Below, piece after piece: positions 46,026 through 53,531 of a stretch of DNA of 64,000 nt. The DNA lies in contig NZ_QFWH01000010.1 of NCBI RefSeq assembly GCF_003149375.1, positions 1 through 64,000 of the forward strand. Reading direction: 5' to 3'. How positions within the stretch are numbered: the stretch's first letter is position 1; each line of letters begins with the position of its first letter. The position numbers and the translations under genes were made by a program. This DNA is from Vampirovibrio chlorellavorus. Lineage in GTDB: Bacteria > Cyanobacteriota > Vampirovibrionia > Vampirovibrionales > Vampirovibrionaceae. The notes below the pieces were generated by a model. It did not search any database. It had not been told where the DNA came from and saw nothing but the letters and a program-made list of their open reading frames with translations.

Positions 46026-47036
46026 ATGTCCATTTCCAGCACCCCTTCCGCCCAGCACCAGCCCACCCACTACGCAGGCGTGTGCAATTCCATTACCGAG
46101 GCCATCGGGCACACCCCCATGGTACGCCTGAATCGGGTGTTCAGCGAGTTCCCGGAGACCACCGTGCTGGCCAAAGTGGAGTTTGTGAACCCCAATGGCT
46201 CCATGAAAGACCGTATTGCCTTGCGCATGATTGAACGGGCCGAGCAAGAAGGGCGCATTAAGCCCGGCAATACGCTGGTAGAACCCACCAGCGGCAACAC
46301 CGGCCTGGGATTGGCCATGGTCTGCGCGGCCAAGGGCTACAAACTGGTCATTACAATGCCCATGAAGATGAGCGAAGAGAAACGCCGTCTGATTCGGGCC
46401 TTTGGCGCGGAACTGATTCTGGCCCCCACGGAACTGGCTCACGATCACCCGGATAACTACATTGAAATCGCCAAGCGCATCGCCCGGGAACGCCCCAACA
46501 CCCACATGCTGAACCAGTATGAAAACCCCGGTAACCCGGAAGCGCATTACCTAAGTACCGGCCCGGAAATCTGGGAGCAAACCGCGGGCAAGCTGGATTA
46601 CTTTGTGTGCGGCATGGGCACCGGCGGCACCATTACCGGCACTTCTCGCTATTTAAAAGAGAAAAACCCCAATATTAAAGTCATCGGGGCCGATCCGGTA
46701 GGCTCCATCTTCTCCGGCGGAGAAGCCGGCCAGTATCTGGTAGAAGGCATCGGCTACGACTTCTGGCCCCAGGTGTTTGACGTGAAAGTGGTGGATGAGA
46801 TGTTCACCATTACCGACAAGGAGTCCTTTGAAGAGGCCCGGCGCATCACCCGGGAAGAGGGCATGCTGGTGGGCGGCTCCTGCGGTACGGTGCTAGCCAG
46901 CGCCCGTAAGCTCTTGCAACGCGATAAAGAGCTGCTGAAGGGCAAGACCATCGTCATTATGCTGCACGACAACGGGCGCAACTACATTTCCAAAATCTAC
47001 AACGATGACTGGATGAAAGAACAGGGCCTGCTGTAG
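46026..47036 (+). CDS. Cystathionine beta-synthase / cysteine synthase family enzyme
   Basis: PLP-dependent fold-type II enzyme of 336 residues. The Schiff-base lysine is in PNGSMKDRIALRMIE, the phosphate-binding loop is GTGGTITGT, and the substrate loop is EPTSGNTGLG. The GSxKDR form and the residues around it are closer to cystathionine beta-synthases than to CysK. No regulatory CBS domains are present. With the cystathionine gamma-type enzyme encoded at 48752 it could form a transsulfuration pair making cysteine from homocysteine. The unrelated protease gene lies between them. Confidence 0.85.
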   Translation: MSISSTPSAQHQPTHYAGVCNSITEAIGHTPMVRLNRVFSEFPETTVLAKVEFVNPNGSMKDRIALRMIERAEQEGRIKPGNTLVEPTSGNTGLGLAMVCAAKGYKLVITMPMKMSEEKRRLIRAFGAELILAPTELAHDHPDNYIEIAKRIARERPNTHMLNQYENPGNPEAHYLSTGPEIWEQTAGKLDYFVCGMGTGGTITGTSRYLKEKNPNIKVIGADPVGSIFSGGEAGQYLVEGIGYDFWPQVFDVKVVDEMFTITDKESFEEARRITREEGMLVGGSCGTVLASARKLLQRDKELLKGKTIVIMLHDNGRNYISKIYNDDWMKEQGLL

Positions 47037-47051
47037 CCTGGCTGGAAACCG

Positions 47052-47100
47052 CTTACGCGCCCGCGGGCAACAATTTACTTACACGCCCGCGGGCAACAAT
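47052..47100. repeat. Two 23-nt direct repeats with palindromic core
   Basis: Copies at 47052-47074 and 47078-47100 differ at one base. Each contains the perfect palindrome GCCCGCGGGC followed by aacaat. They start 16 bp after the CBS-like gene stop and lie 70 bp before the protease start. They may be tandem operators or stem-loops separating the two genes. Confidence 0.75.
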
Positions 47101-47170
47101 GCGGATAGACCGGTTTTAATGGGCTTGATGACACTTCAGGACAGTCTTCAGCAAGGACAGTTGGCCCGGC

Positions 47171-48691
47171 ATGATTTCATCTACCCAGCAAACCTACACC
47201 CCCAGAACACAGGCCATCCGGCCTGCCGAAAACCCTCAAAAAATTCAGAAAGCCGCCGCTGGTACCACCCCCAAAGTTCGGTTCGGCCAAGAAGTAGCAA
47301 CACCCTCCCCTTGGGAGCGCATTAAGCAGGGCGCTCTGCGGCTGTGGGAATTCCTGATTTCGCCCTTTAAAATTATCCTGTCGTGGTTCAAAACCCCGGA
47401 AACCTCACCCAAAGCCACCGAAACGACCGGCCCAGTCCCCTCGCCAAGTCAAAACCATGACCCATCCACCAAGTCCACCCTGCCAGCCGTCAGCGCTGAA
47501 GTACAACTCGCGGCCCCGGCGGATCCAAGTCCGTCGGTAACGCCACCGCCTTTGGTATTAAAGACACGCCCCAACCCGCAAAGACCACCAATCCCCGAGA
47601 GCCCGGCTGTCCAATCTCAGGCCAAGCCACTCCTTAAAACCCCAGAAGATCTTGACCTGCAAACGGCCATCGAACGGTCAGAAATCAGCGCCAGAGAAGA
47701 GGACGCTAGAAGGCTGGCTCAGGAAAAATTGGAGGCTCGGGAACTCAATCGAGTAATTCAAATCTCAAGCGATGCAACGCTGGCACAAAACCTGCACGCT
47801 CAACAAAACGAATTAGCCCCAAACCAGATAACAAATCGGCCAACGCCCACCCCCCAAGCCGCCAGTAGCTCCCAAGTTTCTCAAGCCGGCTCTGTCGCCA
47901 ACACCACATCACCCGCTCTAATGGAAGAACTGTTCGGGCCGGAGTTAACCGACATTCAGTTTCGGCAACAGAGCGGCAACACCTGCTATTTACTATCATC
48001 TCTGGATGCCATTTTTCATCATCCCCAAGGCAAGCAGATTCTGGAGAAAATCAAGATCACCCGAACCCCGGATGGCTATGCGGTCACATTTCCGGGGCAG
48101 CCACAACCCGTTATCGTCAGCACGGGAGAATTAGGGCGTCTCCGCTTAGCCAATGGTGACGATGTTCCTGGCGTAAAATCAGAGTGCGAAGGCGTAAGCA
48201 TTTTAGAGTGTGCTTATTCCAAAATTCCCAATCCCATTTTTGGAGAAGAGGATGAATCCAAAAATGCCTTGGCCCGAATCTTTGGCCCCGATCACGAAGT
48301 GATCAATATCCAGAATGCTCGCAGCCAGTCAGAAGGTGTTCTACGGAACGCCGCTGGACAGCCGATCGCTGTCGATATTGTTAACGGTGTTCGCAGAGAA
48401 ACACTCCTCCCCTGGCAAGCAGATCACCGGATTGGCAAATTTGAATTTAAACACGATGAACGCGTTGAGCAGTTCCGGCAGTACATTCAACACGCCCAAA
48501 CTCAGGAAGAGTTGGACATTGTAACGGCCAAGCCCTTTGATGAGGCCCATTACTATTCCGTTCGCCTCGACAAATCCACACCTAAAACCATTGTGCTGGC
48601 AAACCCCTTTAATACTGCTCCCTCCATTGAAGTCGAATTTGATAGCTTTATGGAACAGTATGACATTGAGGGCATTCGACTGCCCCGCTAA
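47171..48691 (+). CDS. Predicted papain-fold cysteine protease with ubiquitin-interacting-like motif
   Basis: 506 residues, no signal peptide. VRFGQ lies at 36-40 and an amphipathic hydrophobic stretch at ~57-73, followed by a Pro-rich disordered region. Residues 158-174 (PEDLDLQTAIERSEISA) fit the ubiquitin-interacting motif: acidic cluster, Leu163, Ala166, Ser170. A helical stretch and a second weaker copy (~190-205) follow. The C-terminal domain (~255-506) has a Cys box, QQSGNTCYLLSSLDAI, with C272 and oxyanion-type Q266, a His in AHYYSV (H460) and an Asn in LANPF (N478). That is a calpain/papain-type triad, and GNTCY also recalls ubiquitin-specific proteases. The substrate is unknown. An effector role is inference. 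Confidence 0.72.
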   Translation: MISSTQQTYTPRTQAIRPAENPQKIQKAAAGTTPKVRFGQEVATPSPWERIKQGALRLWEFLISPFKIILSWFKTPETSPKATETTGPVPSPSQNHDPSTKSTLPAVSAEVQLAAPADPSPSVTPPPLVLKTRPNPQRPPIPESPAVQSQAKPLLKTPEDLDLQTAIERSEISAREEDARRLAQEKLEARELNRVIQISSDATLAQNLHAQQNELAPNQITNRPTPTPQAASSSQVSQAGSVANTTSPALMEELFGPELTDIQFRQQSGNTCYLLSSLDAIFHHPQGKQILEKIKITRTPDGYAVTFPGQPQPVIVSTGELGRLRLANGDDVPGVKSECEGVSILECAYSKIPNPIFGEEDESKNALARIFGPDHEVINIQNARSQSEGVLRNAAGQPIAVDIVNGVRRETLLPWQADHRIGKFEFKHDERVEQFRQYIQHAQTQEELDIVTAKPFDEAHYYSVRLDKSTPKTIVLANPFNTAPSIEVEFDSFMEQYDIEGIRLPR

Positions 48692-48751
48692 CGCTATTAG
48701 TGGGTTTGCGGTACAGTATGGGCACCACCCGATTTAAACAGGAGTTTTGCC

Positions 48752-49921
48752 ATGCAGTTCAAAACCATCGCCATTCACAGCCACCAACATCCCGATCCCG
48801 TCACCGGGGCGGTCATCAACCCCATCTACCAAACCTCCACCTTCGCCCAGGAAGACGCTGGGGTGCATAAGGGCTGGGATTACTCCCGCTGCGGCAACCC
48901 TACTGTAGACACCCTGGCCGGTGTTCTGGCGGATTTGGAAGGCGGCCAGCACGGCTACTGCTTTGCCAGTGGCGTGGGGGCCTTGGTCACCATGTGCAAC
49001 GCCCTGTTTATGCCCGGCGATCACCTGCTAATTGGGGATGACGTTTACGGCGGCACCTTCCGCTACACCACCAAAGTATTGGCCAAATACGGTGTGGACA
49101 TTGAATTTATTGATATGACCGATCCGCAAAACGTAGCAAAGGCTATTAAACCCAACACCAAAATGGTGTACATGGAAACCCCCACCAACCCGCTGTTAAA
49201 GCTGGTGGACATTGCGGCCATTAACCAAATCGCCAAACAGCACAACATTTTAACCTGCGTGGACAACACCTTTGCCAGCCCCTACCTGCAACGGCCCATC
49301 GAACTGGGCGTGGACATCGTGCTGCACAGCACCACCAAGTATATTGGCGGGCACAGCGATGTCATCGGTGGGGCCTTGGTGTTGAAGGATGACAGCCTGA
49401 ATGATGCCATCCGCTTTCACCGAAACACCATTGGGGCCAACCCCGATCCGTTCAACTCATGGCTGACCCTGCGGGGCCTGAAAACCCTGGGCTTGCGCAT
49501 GGACGCCCATTGCGCCAGCGCCCTGGAGCTGGCCCGGTATCTGGAACAGCACGAAGCCGTGGAAGCGGTGTTCTACCCCGGCTTGCCTTCCCACCCGCAA
49601 CACGCCCTGGCCCAAAAGCAAATGAAAGCGGGCGGTGGCATGATTTCCATTCGGGTGAAAGGCGGTGAAGCGGAAGCCCGCAAGCTGCTGAAAAGCGTGA
49701 AAGTGTTCACCCTGGCGGAAAGTCTGGGCGGCGTGGAATCCTTGATTGAGCATCCCGCCCTGATGACCCACCTGTCCGTGGATCCCAAGGTACGTCAGGC
49801 ATTGGGCATTACCGACAACCTGATTCGACTGTCGGTGGGCATTGAGGACGTGGCCGATCTCAAAGCGGATTTGGAGCAGGCCCTGAACGCCCTTTCTCAA
49901 AAAGCGGCCGCCGCAGTATAA
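48752..49921 (+). CDS. Cystathionine gamma-synthase / gamma-lyase family enzyme
   Basis: PLP enzyme of the Cys/Met metabolism family, 389 residues. The PLP lysine is in LHSTTKYIGGHSDV, with YSRCGNPT (Tyr/Arg phosphate contacts), ASGVGA and DNTFASPYLQRP also typical. Gamma-synthase, gamma-lyase and beta-lyase cannot be separated with certainty by eye. Together with the CBS-like gene upstream, reverse transsulfuration by a gamma-lyase is the simplest reading. It has AGGAG 8 nt before the ATG. Confidence 0.9.
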   Translation: MQFKTIAIHSHQHPDPVTGAVINPIYQTSTFAQEDAGVHKGWDYSRCGNPTVDTLAGVLADLEGGQHGYCFASGVGALVTMCNALFMPGDHLLIGDDVYGGTFRYTTKVLAKYGVDIEFIDMTDPQNVAKAIKPNTKMVYMETPTNPLLKLVDIAAINQIAKQHNILTCVDNTFASPYLQRPIELGVDIVLHSTTKYIGGHSDVIGGALVLKDDSLNDAIRFHRNTIGANPDPFNSWLTLRGLKTLGLRMDAHCASALELARYLEQHEAVEAVFYPGLPSHPQHALAQKQMKAGGGMISIRVKGGEAEARKLLKSVKVFTLAESLGGVESLIEHPALMTHLSVDPKVRQALGITDNLIRLSVGIEDVADLKADLEQALNALSQKAAAAV

Positions 49922-49941
49922 ATTAACAAAAATCAACGCCC

Positions 49942-50844
49942 ATGAGCTTTTTGAAACTGGGGATTATTGGCTACCCCCTCACTCACAGCCTCTCTCCGCT
50001 GCTGCATGCGGAACTCATGCGGGGCTTGGGGCTGGCGGGCGAGTACGCCAAATACGAGCTGCCGCCCGAGCAACTGGTGACCCGACTGCGGGAACTGGAG
50101 CAACAAGGTCTGCGGGGCCTGAATGTGACCATTCCCCACAAAGTGGCTGTGATGCAGGAAATGGACTGGCTCAGTCCGCAGGCGGAACTGGCCGGGGCGG
50201 TCAATACCATTGTATTTGAAACGCAGGCGGATAACGGCGGCATCAAGCGCAGGGGACACAACACCGATATCGCAGGCTTTATGCGCAGCCTACCCCCTCA
50301 GGTGCGGGAAGCGCTTCCCCACAGTCACCTGCTCATTCTGGGGGCCGGGGGGTCCGCCCGAGCGGTGATGACCGGCCTGATTGAAGCCCGCACACAAGCC
50401 ATTACCTTTGCCGTGCGCAATCCGGCCAAAGCCCTATCCATTACCAGCGATGGCCAACTCATCAAAACAACGCTGAACAGTCCCACCCGACTCAATCTGG
50501 TGGCCCTGGAGACGGTCGATGATTTATCGGGCTTTGCCGGACTGATTAATACCACCCCGGTGGGTATGTACCCCCAGATTGAGACTTGCCCCCTCCGCCC
50601 GGCCTTGCTGGATAGCCTGCCCGAAAGCGGCTGGGTCTACGATTTGATTTATCGCCCCTTGGAAACCCAACTGCTGCAACAGGCCAGCCAGCGAAACCGC
50701 TTGAGTCTCAATGGGCTGGACATGCTGATTTATCAGGGTATCTGCGCCTTTGAGCTGTGGAGTGGCCGCCCAGTGCCTGACCCCTTGGTGAACGCCGTGC
50801 GTCACAGCTTGCAACAGCAGTTGGAGGCATCCCCTTCCCCTTAG
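49942..50844 (+). CDS. aroE: Shikimate dehydrogenase
   Basis: NADP-dependent reduction of 3-dehydroshikimate to shikimate in aromatic amino acid synthesis. The 300-residue protein shows GIIGYPLTHSLSPLLHAE, the catalytic Lys in NVTIPHKVAVM, the catalytic Asp in RGHNTDIAGF, the nucleotide-binding LILGAGGSARAV, and NTTPVGMYP. It begins 20 bp after the gamma-type enzyme gene and is probably cotranscribed with it. Confidence 0.95.
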   Translation: MSFLKLGIIGYPLTHSLSPLLHAELMRGLGLAGEYAKYELPPEQLVTRLRELEQQGLRGLNVTIPHKVAVMQEMDWLSPQAELAGAVNTIVFETQADNGGIKRRGHNTDIAGFMRSLPPQVREALPHSHLLILGAGGSARAVMTGLIEARTQAITFAVRNPAKALSITSDGQLIKTTLNSPTRLNLVALETVDDLSGFAGLINTTPVGMYPQIETCPLRPALLDSLPESGWVYDLIYRPLETQLLQQASQRNRLSLNGLDMLIYQGICAFELWSGRPVPDPLVNAVRHSLQQQLEASPSP

Positions 50845-51002
50845 TTTGCCTAAAATGCACTGGGCCAAAGCCGCTGTCATCCGGTACAATAGGGATACTT
50901 GCAGCCGTTGGGCACCCCGGGGTTTAAGGGGTGTCGGCCTGTAACCGGTTTTATTTCAGGGCGTTTTATTGGGCCTGTATTGAAGAGTTAGGAGAGTTGC
51001 TC

Positions 51003-52748
51003 ATGGGGTCAGCCAAAACCCGTTTCAGTTTTTCCAGCGAAAAAGCCACCAGCATCAAGGCCGATGGCCTGATCATTCCCGTATTCAAAAAGCCTGCCCC
51101 CTCTGCGGACAGCAAGGGCAAAAGCCCCAAGGAAGTCGATCCCAGAACCTCCATTGTGTGGCCCATTGCCTTGGACAAAGCCCTGAAGGACGAGATTGAG
51201 GCCATTGCCGCCGAAGAAAAATTTGACGGCAGCAAAGGCAAAACGCTGACCGTGCGGCAATCTTCCGCCAACAAGCTGGGCGCGCGCCGACTGGTTGTGG
51301 TGGGGTTGGGAGAAGCGGACAAAGTGCTGCCCCGCCACTGGGAAGCCAACGCCCACAAGGCGCTGGCCGGATTGTTGGGGCTGAAAGACTTTAAAGCGGC
51401 CGCCATTTTATTGCCTGAAGCCACGGAGAAACTCAGCACGGAAGCGGCGGTGTCTCTGGCGGTGGATGCCGTTTTTCAGGCCACCTATAAATCCATGGAA
51501 GCCAAAGAGCCCGGCCCCAAGCTGGAAAGCGTGATTTTACTGAGCGCTAAAAAACTGGAAAGCACCTTGCAGCAAGCCCAAGCCCTGGCGGAAGCCCGCA
51601 GTTTGGTGAAAGATCTGGTCAATCACCCGTCCAACCTGAAAAGCACCAACACCCTGGTGGAACACGCCAAAACCATTGGCAAAAACAGCGCCATCAAGGT
51701 CAACGTACAAAACAGCGTTGCCTGGATTGAGAAAAACATGCCCTGCTTCTTCACCGTGGCCAAGGGCTCTCTGGCCAGCGATCCGCCCAAATTCATCAGC
51801 CTGCACTACGCCCCCAAATCGGGTAAGGCCAAAAAGAAAATCGCCATTGTGGGAAAGAGTGTGATCTTCGATACCGGCGGCTATCAGGTCAAACCGGGCG
51901 ATTATATGGTGACCATGAAGGGGGATATGACTGGCGGGGCGGTAGCGCTAGGTACCATGCAGGCCATGGCCGCCTTGCAGCCGCAAAACATTGAAGTGAC
52001 CGCCTATCTGGCCGCCACCCCCAATAAAATCGACAGCGACGCCATGATTCCAGATTCCATTGTGAATACCACCTGCGGCAAAAAAGTGGAAATTCGCCAC
52101 ACCGATGCCGAAGGTCGCTTGACCCTAATCGATGCCGTGGCCAAAGCCGCTGAAGGCAAGCCGGAAGAGATCCTGACCATTGCCACCCTGACCGGGGCCG
52201 CTTCCGTGGCCGTGGGTTCCTATATTGCCCTGATGGGCAACAACGAAGCCCTGCGGGATCGCATCGCCGCTGCCGGGCGCTCTCAGGGCGAGCCCATTCA
52301 GACCCTGGATGTGACCGAAGACGACTTTGAGAACATCAAAAGCAAGCTGGATGGGGCCGATATCATCAACACCTCGCAGCGCAAGAACCGGGGTGCCCAG
52401 ACTGCGGCGGCCTTCGTGATGAGCGGGGCGCCCAGCGAATTGCCGATGGCGCACATGGACATCGCCGGAGCCGATATGACCCCGGACGAGAAGGCCACCG
52501 GGGTTTCCGTGAAAACCATCGTTCAGTACCTGCTGAATGAAGATGCCAGTCTGGGCGGCGGAAAAGCAAACGCTCCCAAATCGGCAGCCAAAACAGCCGC
52601 TCCCAAAGCCAAAGTGGCCAAAGCGCCAGCCACCGCCCCCTTGAAAAGCCCGGCCAAAAAAGGGGCCGCTAAAGGTACCCCCAAAAAGCCCAGCGATCGG
52701 CAGCCCCCCAAGGCCAAGCCTGCGGCGTTCCCCAAAAAGAAAAAGTAA
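51003..52748 (+). CDS. pepA: Leucyl aminopeptidase (M17) with Lys/Ala/Pro-rich C-terminal tail
   Basis: 581 residues from the ATG at 51003 (TTAGGAGAG upstream). The M17 catalytic core is intact: VGKSVIFDTGGYQVKPG (Lys and Asp), MKGDMTGGA (Asp) and HTDAEGRL (Asp, Glu, Arg), where the usual Asn of NTDAEGRL is His. It removes N-terminal amino acids using two metal ions. Beyond the normal end the protein has ~64 extra residues (from ~518), of which 18 are Lys, mixed with Ala and Pro as in histone H1-type tails. A 158-bp leader with a TACAAT -10 candidate (50883) precedes it. Confidence 0.9.
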   Translation: MGSAKTRFSFSSEKATSIKADGLIIPVFKKPAPSADSKGKSPKEVDPRTSIVWPIALDKALKDEIEAIAAEEKFDGSKGKTLTVRQSSANKLGARRLVVVGLGEADKVLPRHWEANAHKALAGLLGLKDFKAAAILLPEATEKLSTEAAVSLAVDAVFQATYKSMEAKEPGPKLESVILLSAKKLESTLQQAQALAEARSLVKDLVNHPSNLKSTNTLVEHAKTIGKNSAIKVNVQNSVAWIEKNMPCFFTVAKGSLASDPPKFISLHYAPKSGKAKKKIAIVGKSVIFDTGGYQVKPGDYMVTMKGDMTGGAVALGTMQAMAALQPQNIEVTAYLAATPNKIDSDAMIPDSIVNTTCGKKVEIRHTDAEGRLTLIDAVAKAAEGKPEEILTIATLTGAASVAVGSYIALMGNNEALRDRIAAAGRSQGEPIQTLDVTEDDFENIKSKLDGADIINTSQRKNRGAQTAAAFVMSGAPSELPMAHMDIAGADMTPDEKATGVSVKTIVQYLLNEDASLGGGKANAPKSAAKTAAPKAKVAKAPATAPLKSPAKKGAAKGTPKKPSDRQPPKAKPAAFPKKKK

Positions 52749-52773
52749 CCCACCATCGACGCTAAAAACCACC

Positions 52774-52804
52774 ACGCCCCGCCCCTTCATTGGTGGGGCG
52801 TTTT
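52774..52804 (+). terminator. Rho-independent terminator after pepA
   Basis: A 10-bp stem (ACGCCCCGCC with GGTGGGGCGT, one G-T wobble) with an 8-nt loop and TTTT, 26 bp after the pepA stop. Confidence 0.8.
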
Positions 52805-52967
52805 GGCATTTGGGGCACAGTCACCCAAGCAGTTCAAACTTAAGAGAAACCGGCCTCAGGAAAAATGAAGTCCTACAGGCGACCGATGCCGTAAGCCACC
52901 GAATTCCCTAGACTGGAAGGCAAAGCCTTTGCACCCAACCCGCAGCAACCCACAGGAGCATTTGCCG

Positions 52968-53522
52968 ATGCCGAACCTCCCCAAGACTCCCCAAGCCCTT
53001 GGCCTAACACTGGCATTGGCGCTGGCCCTGCTGACCACCTGCGCCCCTCCCAGTCAGGCGGACGTGATGCACTTTATGAACGGCAAGCTGGTTCAGGGCA
53101 AGCTGGATCGGGTCACCGGCGATCTCATCGAATTTCGGGAAGACAGCAACTTTGGCAGCAAAATGAACATTCATCGCATTCAGCTGACCAACCGGCACGA
53201 TGTGGTTGAAGTCAACCGCAAAAAACGCTATTTTGGCGAAATTGTCTACCTAGATAAGTTCAAGCTGGACTTAAAAACAGCCACAGGCATGGTCAAACTC
53301 AATCGACTGCGCATCAGAAACGTGGTCATCGGCTCTCCCGCCGATCAACCCGTATCCAATCTGGATGTGATGCCGCTGGCTCCGCAAAACGGCGCGCCCG
53401 GAATGGGTGGCGCACCCGCCCTGCATTCAGCCCCGCTGACGGGGACGGGTCAAAATCCGGGCGTGTGGCCCAAGCCGGAGGCTTGGGAAGATCAGGACGC
53501 CATCCCTGCGGTCAGTCACTAG
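52968..53522 (+). CDS. Small exported protein of unknown function, 184 aa
   Basis: The ATG at 52968 has AGGAG 9 nt upstream. The signal peptide ends around APPSQA|DV (~30). A Cys in LLTTC lies inside it, but the residues around it are a poor lipobox. The mature part (~30-125) looks beta-rich, with repeated basic and hydrophobic strands, followed by a Pro/Gly/Ala tail. No domain is recognised. It is convergent with the SpoIID-like gene, only 9 bp away. Confidence 0.72.
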   Translation: MPNLPKTPQALGLTLALALALLTTCAPPSQADVMHFMNGKLVQGKLDRVTGDLIEFREDSNFGSKMNIHRIQLTNRHDVVEVNRKKRYFGEIVYLDKFKLDLKTATGMVKLNRLRIRNVVIGSPADQPVSNLDVMPLAPQNGAPGMGGAPALHSAPLTGTGQNPGVWPKPEAWEDQDAIPAVSH

Positions 53523-53531
53523 CAGCAACTA

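Noticed and set aside
47171-48691. Calling the protease a ubiquitin-specific protease outright
   Set aside because: The Cys box resembles USPs, but the His and Asn surroundings and the domain size fit calpain/papain-like enzymes equally well. Family left open.
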